Assembly: GCA_020632915.1 (NCBI GenBank)
Contig: JACKEP010000029.1
Coordinates: forward strand, 6,044-70,043
DNA: 64,000 nt
Source of the DNA: Alphaproteobacteria bacterium
GTDB lineage: Bacteria > Myxococcota_A > UBA796 > GCA-2862545
Direction of reading: 5' to 3'
Below, one piece after another: positions 24,566-33,501 of the stretch. Position 1 is the stretch's first letter. The number at the start of each line of letters is the position of its first letter. Both the position numbers and the translations under genes were made by a program. A model generated the notes under the pieces. That model saw only the letters and a list, made by a program, of their open reading frames with translations. It ran no database searches and was not told where the DNA came from.

Positions 24566-26193
24566 GGCGTCGCCGCGTCGGTGTCGACGGCCCGGGTGCC
24601 CGCCACGGTGAACCCGAACGTCGTCTCGGCGTCGACCGGGTTGCCGGACAGGTCGACGATGCCGCCCGACGGGATCGTCACCGTGTAGGTCACGCCCTCC
24701 CGCAGCGGCGCCGCCGGCGTGAAGTTGACGATGTTCTCCTGCACGTTGAAGCTGCCCTCGACGTGCTCGCCGTCGTCGGCCCGCACCCGGAAGCTGCCGG
24801 CGAACACGCTCACCGGCTCCACCATCTCGTCGAACACCACCCCGATGCGCGACGTGACCGCCTGGTTCACCGCGCCGTCGTGGGGGCTCGTCATGCCGGC
24901 GTGGGGCGGGATCGCGTCGGGCTCGGTGGCCCACGGCACCACCGACGAGGCCTGCCCGGGGTTGGAGCGCTCGTCGACGCTGAGGACGGCGACGTTGCCG
25001 AGCGGCGTGACCGTGTCGAGGTCGCCCTGGAGCGCGAACTCCCCGATGGCGGTCGGCGCGCTCGGGTCGGAGAAGTCGTAGACCGTGCCGAACGTGGACT
25101 CCCCCTCGAACAGGAAGTCGCCGTGCTGGAAGATGTAGCCGCCCTCGCCGCGATCGTTCGTGGCCGCGGCCACCAGCGTCGGCACCTCCGGGTCGGTGAG
25201 GTCGTAGACCAGCGGCCCGCCGCCCCCCGCCGGACTGTGGGCGTACAACCCCCAGTGCGACCCGACGTTCGCGAAGTAGTACGGCGCGATGCGCCCCTCG
25301 CTGTTGCGGGTGTCGAACGTGCCGCCGAAGATCGGCTGCGCATCCAGCGGGTCGGACACGTCCATCAGGATCGTGCGGCTGATCCCGGCCGACGACGACA
25401 TCGCGGTGTTGCCCCACACGTGGAACGTGCCGGCGACGTGGATGCCCTCGAAGGTGATCTGGTCGGCGACGGTGGGGTTCAGCGGGTCGGAGGCGTCGAT
25501 GACGAACACCCCGTTCGACGCCGTCGACGCGAACACGTACGGCCCCTGCCAGAACGTCGACAGCGTCAGGCGGGTGTAGCTGTCGGGGTAGTGGTGGTTG
25601 GGCACGGCCACCTGGCTGACCCACACGGGCGCCGTCACGTCGGTGATGTCCCAGAACCCCACGCCGCCCGACCCGTCGTAGGCGAGGAAGTCGACCGCGG
25701 CGTACGTGCGCCCCGCCACCGTGGACAGGCCGATCGCGTGGGATTCGCGCATCCACGGCGTCCACCCCTCGCCCACCTTGGTGGGGGCGCAGGGGTCTGA
25801 GAAGTCCCAGAACGTGATCCCGCCGCCGAACACGCCCTCACAGTCCGCGACGTCGCCGGGCGCTTCGGGCGTGGGGGGCGCGTCCATGCCGCACGCCTCC
25901 CAGTCCAGGCGCTTGATGCCGTCCTCGGGCGCCCAGGGCATCAGCACGTAGCCGTCGTACATCACCACCAGGTTGTGGTGGTCGGCCGATCGCGTGGGGT
26001 CGCCCTGCAGGTAGGCGCACGCCTCGAACAGATCGGCCTCGTCGAACGCGATCCGGGGCGCACCCGGGCCGTGCGTGGGGCCCCACGCGTCCGGTTCGGG
26101 CCAGGCCGGCTCGGTGTCCTGGACGGTGTCGTCGTCCGTCGTCGGGCCCGTGCAGGCCGAGGCCGCCACCCACACCACCACCAGCCGCTTCAC
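24562..26193 (-). CDS. LVIVD-repeat beta-propeller lipoprotein with SbsA-type Ig domain
   Basis: A 543-residue lipoprotein. A GTG start at 26193 is preferred, since GGAGG lies 5 bases upstream and it gives a proper signal ending in ASAC (Cys14); an in-frame ATG at 26217 would add 8 residues. Repeated strands such as ITFWDFSDPCAPTKVGE, FVIDASDPLNPTV and VYDLTDPEVPTLV are LVIVD repeats forming a beta-propeller (about residues 100-425). Residues 430-540 are an SbsA-like Ig domain (SRIGVVFDEMVEP; TVTIPSGGIVDLSGN). The gene is coupled to the di-heme cytochrome lipoprotein, and the pair is probably a surface complex. No catalytic residues are seen. Confidence 0.78.
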   Translation of the reverse strand: MKRLVVVWVAASACTGPTTDDDTVQDTEPAWPEPDAWGPTHGPGAPRIAFDEADLFEACAYLQGDPTRSADHHNLVVMYDGYVLMPWAPEDGIKRLDWEACGMDAPPTPEAPGDVADCEGVFGGGITFWDFSDPCAPTKVGEGWTPWMRESHAIGLSTVAGRTYAAVDFLAYDGSGGVGFWDITDVTAPVWVSQVAVPNHHYPDSYTRLTLSTFWQGPYVFASTASNGVFVIDASDPLNPTVADQITFEGIHVAGTFHVWGNTAMSSSAGISRTILMDVSDPLDAQPIFGGTFDTRNSEGRIAPYYFANVGSHWGLYAHSPAGGGGPLVYDLTDPEVPTLVAAATNDRGEGGYIFQHGDFLFEGESTFGTVYDFSDPSAPTAIGEFALQGDLDTVTPLGNVAVLSVDERSNPGQASSVVPWATEPDAIPPHAGMTSPHDGAVNQAVTSRIGVVFDEMVEPVSVFAGSFRVRADDGEHVEGSFNVQENIVNFTPAAPLREGVTYTVTIPSGGIVDLSGNPVDAETTFGFTVAGTRAVDTDAATP

Positions 26194-26281
26194 GCCAGCC
26201 TCCGCGAGGGCGCGCATTGTGCCCCGGACGGACGGTGACCCACAACCGGGCCGCCGCACGGACCCACGACGCCCGAGCGCC

Positions 26282-27202
26282 TCACTCCGTGGCGTGCTCT
26301 TCGAGCCAGGCGTCGTGGGCGGCGAAGTTGCGGTCGATGCCCCAGCGCAGCGTGCCGACCTCGGTGCCCTCGTCGACGGCGATCTGCAGCTCGGTCTGGG
26401 TCCACATGGTCTGCATGCGGAGCGTGCCCCCGTCGTCGGACGCGCTGTCGACGTAGGCGCCGTCGGGCGCGGGCGTCTCGCTGTCGGCCCACAGGAAGCC
26501 CCCGCCGTCCCGCGGGAACCACACCTCGATGCCCCACGCCTGCCACAGCGTGTTCTTGCCGTTCTCGGAGCTGTAGACGTCGTCGTTCCAGATGATCGCC
26601 AGGTAGCCCCAGCGCGGGTCGTCACCGGTGCCCTCGTTGAGGTCGACCCACCGGAAGTCCTTGAAGAAGTGGTAGTCGATGGGCGGGACGATCGTGTAGT
26701 TCTTCTGGAGATCCTGGTAGGTTCGAAGCCACTCGCAGCCCTGCTCGGCCCAGCAGTCGGCGCCCTCCAGCACCGTGCGGATGTAGTGGTTGGGCGACGT
26801 GGGCTCGAGCCCCTCCACGGCCTGATCGACGATGGGCGGGATCCGGGCGTGTTCGGTGACCGGGTAGGGCGACAGCCGGGTGACCGTGACCGCCAGCGCC
26901 TCGGCGGGGTCGACGCCGGCGGGTTGGGGGACGAGGTCGACGACGTCGTCGGCCGCGAGTCGATTCGGCGCCGCCGACCGCTTCGACACGTCGTTGTCGC
27001 CGATGGGCAGGCTGCCGTACAGGTCGCGCTCGACGTTGCGGAGCACGCGCGCGATCTCCACGCTGTCCCCGTCGCCCTCGCGCAGCGCGTTCACGACGGC
27101 GACGGCGAGCTCGTCGTCGGCCTCCTGCAGCGGCTTGCACCCGGTACCGACGACGCCGACGCCGACGAGCGCCATGACCGGAAACGTGGCTCGAAACAGC
27201 AC
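26282..27202 (-). CDS. Lipoprotein of unknown function
   Basis: A 306-residue lipoprotein. A GTG start at 27202 with GGAGGG close upstream gives the signal VLFRATFPVMALVGVGVVGTGC (shown in parts: lipobox GTGC, lipidated Cys22). The mature part contains IIWNDDVYSSENGKNTLWQA and GGFLWADSETPAPDG, but no family I recognise. It has a candidate -10 element at 27240-27235 and stands alone, divergent from the lipoprotein at 27363. A role in the envelope is all that can be inferred. Confidence 0.7.
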   Translation of the reverse strand: MLFRATFPVMALVGVGVVGTGCKPLQEADDELAVAVVNALREGDGDSVEIARVLRNVERDLYGSLPIGDNDVSKRSAAPNRLAADDVVDLVPQPAGVDPAEALAVTVTRLSPYPVTEHARIPPIVDQAVEGLEPTSPNHYIRTVLEGADCWAEQGCEWLRTYQDLQKNYTIVPPIDYHFFKDFRWVDLNEGTGDDPRWGYLAIIWNDDVYSSENGKNTLWQAWGIEVWFPRDGGGFLWADSETPAPDGAYVDSASDDGGTLRMQTMWTQTELQIAVDEGTEVGTLRWGIDRNFAAHDAWLEEHATE

Positions 27203-27234
27203 TGACCCTCCACGGGACGATGGAATGGACCGGT

Positions 27235-27240
27235 AGCGTA
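27235..27240 (-). promoter_or_regulatory. Candidate -10 element for the lipoprotein at 26282-27202
   Basis: TACGCT on the minus strand, about 32 bases before the GTG start, matching the TANNNT pattern. The region from here to 27338 is the divergent promoter region for two lipoprotein genes. Confidence 0.3.
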
Positions 27241-27338
27241 CACGGGGCGTCCGACGGGCGTCCCCCACGATCCGTCAGGGACTCGTAGAGAGTGGCGCCC
27301 GCGCCGCAGTCGGCACCGGATCGGCAGCGCGGCACGGG

Positions 27339-27344
27339 TAGAGT
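27339..27344 (+). promoter_or_regulatory. Candidate -10 element for the lipoprotein at 27363
   Basis: TAGAGT in the context CGGGTAGAGTGC, 18 bases before the ATG; GGAGG lies directly after the predicted start of transcription, so the leader would be about 12 bases. Confidence 0.4.
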
Positions 27345-27362
27345 GCGCGCGGAGGACCCCCC

Positions 27363-27890
27363 ATGCACCGTCCCTTCGCCCTCCTCGCCGCCGTCGCGTG
27401 CGTCGGCTGCGGCACGCCGTCGTCCGATGACGCCGACACCGACACCGTCGCGACGGGCGACGCGCCGATGGTGATCACCGACCAGGTCTCGCCGGTCGAC
27501 GACTGCACCCTCGTGATCCTCGACACCGACGCCTGGGGCAGCCTCACCGCGCGCTTCCACGACGACGCGAACCCGTACACGGAGCTGTCCGACAACGAGG
27601 ACGGCTTCGACTTCACGTTCGAGATGTACCCCGACCAGGGCAGCGGCTGGGTGGGCGAGGTCGGGGTCTTCCCCACCAACTGCGAGACCCACGGCCTGTG
27701 CGCCACGTTCTGCCCCGGCGGCGGCCCGTGCCTCGAGGCCAACGGGCGCGGCAAGGCCGACATCCAGCGCTACCTCGTCAACAACGACGTGCTCGAGTGG
27801 CCGGTCCAGATCGTCCTTTCCAACCTGACGTTCCGCGGCAACGGCGCCACCTGCTACCACGTGGACGAGGTCGACCTGCACATGCCGTGA
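27363..27890 (+). CDS. Small lipoprotein, unknown function
   Basis: A 175-residue lipoprotein with signal MHRPFALLAAVACVGC (lipidated cysteine probably residue 16) and an Asp/Thr spacer (DDADTDTVATGD). The mature domain has a cysteine-rich centre (CETHGLCATFCPGGGPC) likely to form disulfides. The ATG is well placed after GGAGG and a -10-like element. No family recognised. Neighbouring genes also encode small membrane or lipoproteins, so this is part of a secreted-protein region. Confidence 0.72.
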   Translation: MHRPFALLAAVACVGCGTPSSDDADTDTVATGDAPMVITDQVSPVDDCTLVILDTDAWGSLTARFHDDANPYTELSDNEDGFDFTFEMYPDQGSGWVGEVGVFPTNCETHGLCATFCPGGGPCLEANGRGKADIQRYLVNNDVLEWPVQIVLSNLTFRGNGATCYHVDEVDLHMP

Positions 27891-27929
27891 GGCCGCGTCG
27901 GACGGCCCCACGCACCCGACGGCGGTGCA

Positions 27930-28322
27930 TCAGTTCCCGGTGAGCTTCTCGCCGAGGTGCGCGCCGTAGGCCCCGATCGCAGCGGCGAGCACGGCGCCGA
28001 CGACGAGCCGCGCGCCCCCGATCTGGTAGAGCCGGAGCGGCGTGAGCACGCTGATCAGGAAGGTCAGCGCCACCGACAGCGCCGCCGCCACAGCGGGCTC
28101 CGCCAACCGGACGCCCGGCGAGATCACGCCCACGGTGAACCCGCCGCCCAGGTAGGCCCCCAGCGACAACACCGTCTCCAGGCGCAGGCGGAGCATGTGG
28201 CTCGTGAACCGCGCCTCCAGCAGCTCGGAGATGAACCCGCCGAGCACGAGCTCCCAGGCGGTGAACACCACCACGCTGACGCCGACCCAGGCCCAGCTGA
28301 ACGGTCGCGGCTCCGTCGTCAC
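27930..28322 (-). CDS. Small membrane protein, unknown function
   Basis: A 130-residue protein starting with GTG at 28322 (GGAGGGAGC just before it). Four hydrophobic segments are visible: VGVSVVVFTAWELVLGGFI, LETVLSLGAYLGGGFTVGV, AAALSVALTFLISVL and LVVGAVLAAAIGAYGA. Convergent with the lipoprotein at 27363. No family motif is seen. The strong ribosome binding site and clean membrane pattern support a real gene. Confidence 0.65.
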   Translation of the reverse strand: MTTEPRPFSWAWVGVSVVVFTAWELVLGGFISELLEARFTSHMLRLRLETVLSLGAYLGGGFTVGVISPGVRLAEPAVAAALSVALTFLISVLTPLRLYQIGGARLVVGAVLAAAIGAYGAHLGEKLTGN

Positions 28323-28531
28323 GCTCCCTCCGCCTCGTGACGACCCCTAGCCCACCGGGTCCCGAGACGACGCAGCACCCGTCGCGCACCCGCGCCCGCG
28401 ACGCGCCTGCCCTCCCGTATTCGCACACGCACCTGCGGACGTGGGCGGCGGTTTGTGCGCATGCGGGTCGGTCGCCGCTGGCCGGTGGCGTCCACGGGGG
28501 GCATGCTGACCCCGAGGGCACTGGAGGACCC

Positions 28532-29203
28532 ATGCGCATCTCGCTCACCGTCGCCTGCATCGCCACCCTGGCCGCCTGCGGCACGCAGATCGGCACCGAG
28601 ACCGACGGCGGCTGCGAGGTGGCGTCCTCCACCACGCTGACCGACACGTCCGTGACGCCCGACGGCTTCGACGCGCCGCTGTCCGAGGCGCTCGCCCGCG
28701 TGGAGGGCAGTTTCGACGGCACCTTCACCTACGCGTCCGGCGGCACGGCGGCGCTGACCCTCACGGTGACGCGCACCGGCGACCCCGTCTTCGAGCACCT
28801 CCAGGAAGCGTCGAACGGCTCCGGGATCGAGCCGGCGCTCGCCGAGCTCTGCGCCGACCGGGTGCGCGTGCCCGTCACCGTCACCGTCTCGATGGGCACC
28901 GCCCTCGACGAGACCTACACCACGTCGGTCGACATCGCCCCCGACGGCACCGCCGCGTTGTACGCCAGCCAGGACCTCGCGAGCGTGCAGGGCGACCTGC
29001 GTCCCGTGGCCTTCGACGCCTCGGACATGGCGAAGGTGACCCAGGTGCTCGCCGCGGACCGCGACGACCTCGGCTGGCAGGGATCGGTCGCGTTCCTCGG
29101 GGAGAGCCGTCCCAGCGGCACCGGGCCCGACAGCACCGTCAGCCAGTCGCGTGACGAGCTGGGCACCTTCGAACTGGCCGCCCCGAACGACACCGACCTC
29201 TGA
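28532..29203 (+). CDS. Lipoprotein of unknown function
   Basis: A 223-residue lipoprotein. The ATG at 28532 follows GGAGG and gives the signal MRISLTVACIATLAAC (Cys16). The mature part has two similar beta-rich halves: FDGTFTYASGGTAALTLTV and TVTVSMGTALDETYTTSVDI. No known family. Upstream (28323-28531) is non-coding and shows no clear structure. The gene is convergent with the 1156-residue orphan protein gene (stop 30 bp away). Confidence 0.68.
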   Translation: MRISLTVACIATLAACGTQIGTETDGGCEVASSTTLTDTSVTPDGFDAPLSEALARVEGSFDGTFTYASGGTAALTLTVTRTGDPVFEHLQEASNGSGIEPALAELCADRVRVPVTVTVSMGTALDETYTTSVDIAPDGTAALYASQDLASVQGDLRPVAFDASDMAKVTQVLAADRDDLGWQGSVAFLGESRPSGTGPDSTVSQSRDELGTFELAAPNDTDL

Positions 29204-29232
29204 TCGGTGCGCCGGGGCGCGCGACGCCCGCC

Positions 29233-32200
29233 TCAGGCGGCGGTGGCCGTGAGAACCCGCACCAGCGGCCACGCCGGGTGCATCGGGTCGACACGCGCCG
29301 CCAGCTGCTGGCCGAGACCCGCGAGCACCAGCGCCCACGTGTCGCTCGGGATGTCGGCCTGGCGCCCTGCCGCGTGGAGCGCGTCGACGGCGTCCGGCGC
29401 GTCGAGGCGCCCCGATCCGGTGGCGACGGCCAGCAGGTGCCACAGGCCCGCGCGCGCGGCCGCGCACGCCTCGTCGGGCAGGCCCACGCGATCCGACGCC
29501 CCGGTCCACAGGCGCCGCACGCCGCGCACCGCCACCGCCGCGTCGAACGTGGCAGGCAGGCCCTCGACGACCTGCACCACCTCGTCACCGACCGCGACCG
29601 AGTCGAGGGACGCCACGCCCAGACAGGCCGCCAACGCGCGCATCCGCTCGCCGGTCGCCGCGGTGCGGTCGACACGCTCCAGCAGGCAGCGCGCGCGTGT
29701 CCACGCGGCGCGGGCGGTCGTGCCGCCTTCATCGCGCACCACACGCGCCAGGGCGCTGCGGTCGGTGCCGACGGCCTGCCGGCGCTCCAGCAGGGCTGCG
29801 ACCGCGCCGAGCTCGGCGGCGACGGCCGCCAGCGTACGCGGCGGCAGGCTCGACGCGAGCCAGGTCCGCAGCGTCGCCGCCTGGCGCTTCCAGTGGTCGG
29901 GACCGACGCCGTCGAACACCGCGCACCGCGACACCAGCAGGCCGCGCACCACCGACAGGTCCGTGTCGTGCACCGCGTCGAGCGCCGCGAGCTCCGCCAG
30001 CGTCGCCACCAGCTCGCGCCAGGCGGCCTCCTGCGCCACGTCGGGGCGGAACAGCGTCTCGCCCGTCGCCTTCAGCCGCGTGGCCAGCGTCGAGAGGTCG
30101 TCCAGCGCAGCGACACCGTGGGTGACGCGGCGCGCCAGGCGGTCGAGGACGGGCCGGGCCAGCGCCGGCGCGTCGTCGAGCGTCGGCACCGACCAGCGGA
30201 GGCCGGTCAGGGGCCCGCGCAGGCGCGCCGTCATCGCCGCGCGCACCGCCAGCCACGCGGCCACCTCGGGCGGCACGGTGAACAGGGCTCGCCCGAGCGC
30301 CTCCGAGCCCCGCACCCGACGGAGCCAGCGCCCGGCGAGCGCGACGCCGTAGGCGCGCTCCACGGTGCCGACGAGCTCGTGCGCGTGCACGTACGCCGGG
30401 AGCGCCAGCGCACGGGCCAGCCGGGCGCGCAGCGTGCCGAACGCCGCGGTCGCCGCCTCCGGCTCCACGTGGCGCAGCGTCTCGACGATGCCCATCACCA
30501 CCAGGTGCGCGGCGATCGGATCCGCAGGCCGCGGACCCGCGCTGGCGAGCAGCCGCACGGCATCGCCGACCGCGGCCATCGCCACGTCGCCGTCGCCGTC
30601 CACGGCCGCGCGCAGCGCCTGGTTCACGGCGTCGGCGACCGGGGTCCACGACGGATCGTCGCCAGGTGTGCCCACCTGCGAGGCGTAGCGCAGCGGCGGG
30701 AACACCGCGTACGGGTCGACGTCGGCCCGACGCTCCACCACCCTGCCGAGCGCCGCCTCGAGCACGTCGGTGGCACGCCGGGTCAGCGGCGAGATGGCGC
30801 CGATGCCGGTGACCAGCACGGGACGCGTGCGGTCACAGAGCGCGCGGATCAGGGGCTCGTGCGCGGCCGCACCCGCGTCGAGCGCCGCGCTGCCCACCAT
30901 CGCGCGCGCGGTGGCCGTCGGATCCTGGTGCCCGAGCGCCGCCGCACGGGCCACGAGGCGCAGCACGATCGACAGCGTCGACGTCCACGGCGCCAGGTCG
31001 GCCTCGAGGTAGCGCACCGCCAGATCCGTCCGGTCGCCGAACATCGTGCCGGTGACGGACTCCGCCAGCGCCCCGTGGGACCGCAGCAGCACCAGGGCAT
31101 CCAGACCGGTGATCGCCGGCGCCGCCACGCGGGACAGGCGTCCCAACGCCGTGTCCGCCGGGACGTCCAGCGTGGCCGCCTCGAGCGTGGCCCGCGCCAC
31201 GGGGACGTCGACGGCGCGCAGCTCGACCGCACCGAGCAGGGTCGCGGCCCGCACCACCTCGTCCTGCGGCACGGCCCACAGGCCGCCGGTGGCCTCCACG
31301 TGGCGCACCAGCCGACGGCTGAACGTGCCCATCGACCCATCCGACGGCCCTGCGTCGACGTCGTCGCGACGGAGGAGCCGCCGCGCGCTGGCGACCACGC
31401 CGGCGACCGCCTCCATCACCAGGGGCAGCCACGCCCGCCGGTTGGCGTCCACCACCTCGGCGAGCACCGGCTCGAGCACCCGCGCGACGTGCGTCCACTG
31501 CTGCACCACGGCGTCGTCGGGCGACAGGTCGCCACGCGTGCCCACGCGCTCGGCCGCCCACGTGGCCGCGTCAGCGGCGGTGGTCGCCGTCGCCATCACG
31601 GCGGCGACGTGGCCGACGATGGCGCGGACCTGACGCTGGGCACGATCCGCCGCGTCGTGGCCCGCGGCGGCCAGCCCGAGCTCACGACCGAGCTGGAGCA
31701 GCGCCGCCTGGTGGGCGCGCACCCGGTCCTGCCAGGCCGTCACCCGACCGGGCCCGTCGAACACCAGCGCGGCCGCGGTCTCCACCTGCGCGGCGTCCCC
31801 GTCGCCCAGGGTGGCGCGGACGGCGTCGACCACCGCAGCGCGGCGCTCGGCGTCGAGGCCACCCTCCGGCGCGTCGGCCAGGGACTCCCGCCACCGCCGC
31901 GACCAGGGGCCCTCGGGCCGGGCGCAGGCGATCATCGCCGCGACCCAGCGCGCCAGGTCGCCGTCGCGAACCCCGACCGACGTCGCTGCGGTGGCCACCG
32001 TCACCCACACCGCGCCGGACTCGGCCGCCGCCTCGACGGCGTCGAGGACGTCGGTCAGCGCGTGCACGCCGCGTCCGCTCGCGTGGCGCGCGACGGCCGC
32101 GTCGAGCACCGCCAACGTCGCACGCACCCGCTCGGGCTGCCCGCCGCAGGCCGGGGGCAACGTCAGCGCCAGGTTCACGGCGAGCTGGTCCAGCACCGCG

Positions 32201-32703
32201 TCGGTGGGCTCGTCCAGCGTCTGGGCGGCCCAGGTCTCCACGGCGCGCCGCACCGCCGCGGTCGGTCCGCCGGGTCGCTGCCCGCGATCCCGGACGGCCG
32301 GGTGGCGCCCCATCGCCGCGAGCACGCTGCTGGCGTCGCGCGACAGCCGACGCGCCAGGAACAGGCGCTCGCAGACCTCGTCGGCGGTCTCCCGGAGCCT
32401 GTCGTGGCGACGCCGGCGGTGTGCCGTGGAGGGTGCACACCCCTCCATCTCGTGGACGAGCATCCGGGCTTCGCTGCGGGGCAGATCGTCACCGATCACA
32501 CCGCGGGCGAACCATCGGGCCCACCCGGCCCGGTCGGGACGCGTGGGCGTGTCGCCCATGAGCCAGGCACGCCACGTCGCACGACCGCGCGACAGCGGAT
32601 CGACGGCCGTCTCCGGAGCGTTGGCAGCGTCATTGGGTCGACGCCCGCGCGCGGGTGCGGTCGCCTTGGCTTCCGGCGCCTCGCGGCGCTCGACGGTCGC
32701 CAT
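29233..32703 (-). CDS. Very large cytoplasmic alpha-helical protein, no recognised domain
   Basis: A 1156-residue protein with no signal peptide, no membrane segment and almost wholly helical, Ala/Arg-rich sequence. The ATG at 32703 is chosen because GGAGG lies 8 bases before it; an upstream ATG at 32820 would add 39 residues but lacks such a site. I see no kinase, ATPase or HEAT/TPR consensus, though the regular 'ALxxLxxxVxxA' pattern could be a HEAT-like or TPR-like solenoid. Long tracts of 'D/A-x-L-x-x-L' are punctuated by prolines. It lies upstream of, and divergent from, the cNMP-binding/methyltransferase-like gene across an 800-bp palindrome-rich region, so the two may be jointly regulated. 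Function unknown. Confidence 0.7.
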   Translation of the reverse strand: MATVERREAPEAKATAPARGRRPNDAANAPETAVDPLSRGRATWRAWLMGDTPTRPDRAGWARWFARGVIGDDLPRSEARMLVHEMEGCAPSTAHRRRRHDRLRETADEVCERLFLARRLSRDASSVLAAMGRHPAVRDRGQRPGGPTAAVRRAVETWAAQTLDEPTDAVLDQLAVNLALTLPPACGGQPERVRATLAVLDAAVARHASGRGVHALTDVLDAVEAAAESGAVWVTVATAATSVGVRDGDLARWVAAMIACARPEGPWSRRWRESLADAPEGGLDAERRAAVVDAVRATLGDGDAAQVETAAALVFDGPGRVTAWQDRVRAHQAALLQLGRELGLAAAGHDAADRAQRQVRAIVGHVAAVMATATTAADAATWAAERVGTRGDLSPDDAVVQQWTHVARVLEPVLAEVVDANRRAWLPLVMEAVAGVVASARRLLRRDDVDAGPSDGSMGTFSRRLVRHVEATGGLWAVPQDEVVRAATLLGAVELRAVDVPVARATLEAATLDVPADTALGRLSRVAAPAITGLDALVLLRSHGALAESVTGTMFGDRTDLAVRYLEADLAPWTSTLSIVLRLVARAAALGHQDPTATARAMVGSAALDAGAAAHEPLIRALCDRTRPVLVTGIGAISPLTRRATDVLEAALGRVVERRADVDPYAVFPPLRYASQVGTPGDDPSWTPVADAVNQALRAAVDGDGDVAMAAVGDAVRLLASAGPRPADPIAAHLVVMGIVETLRHVEPEAATAAFGTLRARLARALALPAYVHAHELVGTVERAYGVALAGRWLRRVRGSEALGRALFTVPPEVAAWLAVRAAMTARLRGPLTGLRWSVPTLDDAPALARPVLDRLARRVTHGVAALDDLSTLATRLKATGETLFRPDVAQEAAWRELVATLAELAALDAVHDTDLSVVRGLLVSRCAVFDGVGPDHWKRQAATLRTWLASSLPPRTLAAVAAELGAVAALLERRQAVGTDRSALARVVRDEGGTTARAAWTRARCLLERVDRTAATGERMRALAACLGVASLDSVAVGDEVVQVVEGLPATFDAAVAVRGVRRLWTGASDRVGLPDEACAAARAGLWHLLAVATGSGRLDAPDAVDALHAAGRQADIPSDTWALVLAGLGQQLAARVDPMHPAWPLVRVLTATAA

Positions 32704-33097
32704 GTCCGGTGCCTCCACTCGGGGGGATCCAAGCGTGTGCCGCTCCGCGACGTCGGATGGGTCCCGCAAGGGGACGCACCCGTCCGTCCTGGCGGCCAGG
32801 GGTCGCCAGTGCATGCTCATCGGAGGGCTCGGGGGAGAGTCTTGGGGTTGCTTACAATGTCGGGCGCAGTGGGTGCGGGTTTGTCACCGAATGTCAACCC
32901 ATGGCGATTCCCCGCCGAAACGACAGTGCATGTCAGGTCCTGCCGGTGGCGGCGTCGGAAGCATGCGAGCGTCGACCGCCGTCGACACGCAACCCAAACA
33001 TCGAACGTCGCGCGATCTCGTAGGATTCGCGGTTTTTCGAACATACCCAATCCCCGCGGTACTCGTTCTGCGCCCCAGACGGCTCGCAACATGAAGG

Positions 33098-33113
33098 CAG
33101 ACCGACCGGTCTG
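33098..33113. promoter_or_regulatory. Operator-like dyad CAGACCG-N2-CGGTCTG
   Basis: A perfect inverted repeat with 7-bp arms and a 2-base centre, in the intergenic region between the orphan giant protein and the cNMP-binding protein genes. The size and symmetry fit a homodimeric regulator site. Confidence 0.4.
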
Positions 33114-33380
33114 ATCCAAGCGTGCCACACCGAGGGGGCCGCACCCGGCAGGCGAGGAATGTCACGAGATGTCACCGCGTCACAGCGCGAGTACCGCGCC
33201 AGGGAGGCTCGCCGGGCGGGGCAGGTACCGAACGCACGCACGGGATGGGAGAAGCGCGTTCGCCCCTGGCACCTCTCGAAGGCAGGTCCGAAGCGATCCG
33301 ACGCACACGACTGAACCATCTTTTGCGGACTCCCTGATTTCTTCGCGGTTGTGTGTCTGTCGCTCAGTCGCCGATCGTAC

Positions 33381-33432
33381 CGCCACGGTGGCGCGTCGAC
33401 GCGCCCACCTCCCCGACCGGGGGCGTCCCCCG
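33381..33432. promoter_or_regulatory. Cluster of three palindromes upstream of the cNMP-binding protein gene
   Basis: CGCCAC-g-GTGGCG (33381-33393), the perfect 16-bp palindrome GGCGCGTCGACGCGCC (33390-33405), and CGGGGG-cgt-CCCCCG (33418-33432). They sit 70-120 bases before the ATG at 33502. They could be regulator sites or form stable leader structures. Confidence 0.45.
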
Positions 33433-33487
33433 ATCGTCCGAGGCAAGCGTCCACGTCCTGCACGCGACAACGACGACCCGGACGGGG

Positions 33488-33493
33488 TACCGT
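33488..33493 (+). promoter_or_regulatory. Candidate -10 element implying a leaderless transcript
   Basis: TACCGT ends only 8 bases before the ATG at 33502 in the context GGGGTACCGTCC. If used, transcription would begin at or next to the start codon. No ribosome binding site is present before this ATG, which agrees with leaderless translation. Confidence 0.35.
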
Positions 33494-33501
33494 CCCGCCG
33501 C

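Larger units (their letters stand above)
32704..33501. other. Long non-coding region with palindromes, lower GC
   Basis: About 800 bp without a convincing gene, the longest such stretch in the window. Short open frames exist on both strands but lack ribosome binding sites and coding-like composition. Visible are TACAAT (32853-32858, -10-like, plus strand), the dyad CAGACCG-ac-CGGTCTG (33098-33113), an AT-richer part (33308-33365) and three palindromes at 33381-33432. It is probably the promoter and leader region for the two divergent genes and could hold an untranslated RNA. Confidence 0.5.

Noticed and set aside
26194..26625. Upstream extension of the LVIVD-repeat lipoprotein frame
   Set aside because: The extension is Arg/Thr/Pro-rich noise antisense-like to the neighbouring lipoprotein gene; the signal peptide and ribosome binding site fix the start at 26193.
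32853..32858. TACAAT as the promoter of the cNMP-binding protein gene
   Set aside because: It lies about 640 bp upstream of that start with no -35 box; it may serve a small RNA or be chance, so it is mentioned only in the intergenic entry.
32817..33128. 103-codon minus-strand open frame in the long intergenic region
   Set aside because: No ribosome binding site, low-complexity Arg-rich translation, and it overlaps operator-like palindromes; coding is unlikely.
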